Shown here piece by piece: positions 44,980 to 45,040 of a stretch of DNA of 45,040 nt. Positions within the stretch are counted from its first letter, which is position 1; each line of letters opens with the position of its first letter. This DNA comes from Bacillota bacterium. GTDB lineage: Bacteria > Bacillota > Clostridia > TANB77 > UBA1234. Below the pieces are notes generated by a model that searched no databases, was not told the origin of the DNA, and saw nothing but the letters and a program-made list of their open reading frames with translations. Both the position numbers and the translations under genes were made by a program. The DNA lies in assembly GCA_016280725.1 (NCBI GenBank), contig JAEEHF010000031.1, forward strand, positions 1 to 45,040, in the 5' to 3' direction.

Positions 44980-45040
44980 AGATCCTCTAACCTCTGAGGT
45001 ATTCCGCCAGTATATCGGCGGAAGTTGGACTCGAACCAAC
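44980..45040 (-). tRNA. Second circularly permuted tRNA (cut by the window edge)
   Basis: From the right edge: T arm GTTGG-TTCGAGT-CCAAC, acceptor 3' strand TTCCGCC (45017-45023), 8-nt linker, acceptor 5' strand GGCGGAA (45002-45008), TA, D arm CCTC-AGAGGTTA-GAGG. Acceptor pairing is perfect 7 bp. The anticodon lies outside the window. The large RNA follows the 5' half. Confidence 0.75.

Overview
This window looks like about 45 kb of a double-stranded DNA tailed-phage genome, probably of a Gram-positive-type host, but the host cannot be named from the sequence. It holds terminase, portal, protease/scaffold, major capsid and fibre genes, a dense tRNA array, homing-type endonucleases and many very small genes. 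No integrase, rRNA or ordinary bacterial operon was seen. The bulk is AT-rich. A block at 11.5-23.3 kb is clearly richer in GC and looks like a different compositional world.

Genetic code. Many genes on the minus strand are continuous only if in-frame TGA is read through. Examples are the two zinc-finger terminase-region genes, the large terminase, portal, protease/scaffold, fibre proteins, GIY-YIG endonuclease, nuclease and a ribbon-helix-helix protein. Where families are recognisable, TGA falls at tryptophan positions. No gene needs TGA as a stop. Plus-strand genes (11.5-21.6 kb) and the small-gene operons at 26.5-36.5 kb write Trp only as TGG, so TGA use is concentrated in late and mobile genes. 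CDS coordinates here assume TGA=Trp.

Layout. (1) 1-11.1 kb, minus: morphogenesis module, transcribed leftward from a promoter near 11.1 kb (two Zn-finger terminase-region proteins, TerL, small endonuclease, portal, protease/scaffold, decoration protein, major capsid protein, two connector-region genes). The capsid gene ends in TAG but continues in frame into a Pro/Thr linker and a beta-helix domain with no start codon of its own, so amber readthrough is likely. (2) 11.2-22.4 kb, plus: about 17 small genes, almost each with its own consensus promoter and terminator, separated by repeated regulatory modules (paired GTTAACC palindromes, TGTGRAG direct repeats, GAAC-N4-GTTC SOS-type boxes, facing promoters). 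It includes four paralogous winged-helix-like proteins and two DEDD exonucleases. (3) 22.4-26 kb, minus: DNA-binding proteins and a putative replication initiator followed by four 22-bp iterons. (4) 26-36.5 kb, minus: operons of small early/middle genes (phosphatases, dCMP deaminase, SLOG protein, SpoU methyltransferase, zinc ribbons, membrane peptides). (5) 36.5-39.8 kb, minus: fibre and beta-helix structural genes. (6) 39.8-45 kb, minus: tRNA array with about 20 tRNA or tRNA-like genes, a GIY-YIG endonuclease, a thermonuclease-like gene and several unusual RNAs.

Most unusual content. The RNA array carries a circularly permuted tRNA-Ile(UAU) and a second permuted tRNA cut by the window edge. 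It also has five copies of a common RNA frame (P1-UGAUGG-P2-UACUUC-insert-P2'-P1') that encloses the permuted tRNA and other inserts. There is an 80-nt RNA resembling only the tRNA-like domain of tmRNA, a serine-type tRNA with a UCA anticodon, and a roughly 700-nt structured GOLLD/ROOL-like RNA. The phage therefore combines stop-codon recoding, capsid stop readthrough and elaborate stable RNAs. These conclusions were read by eye; no alignment or folding software was used.
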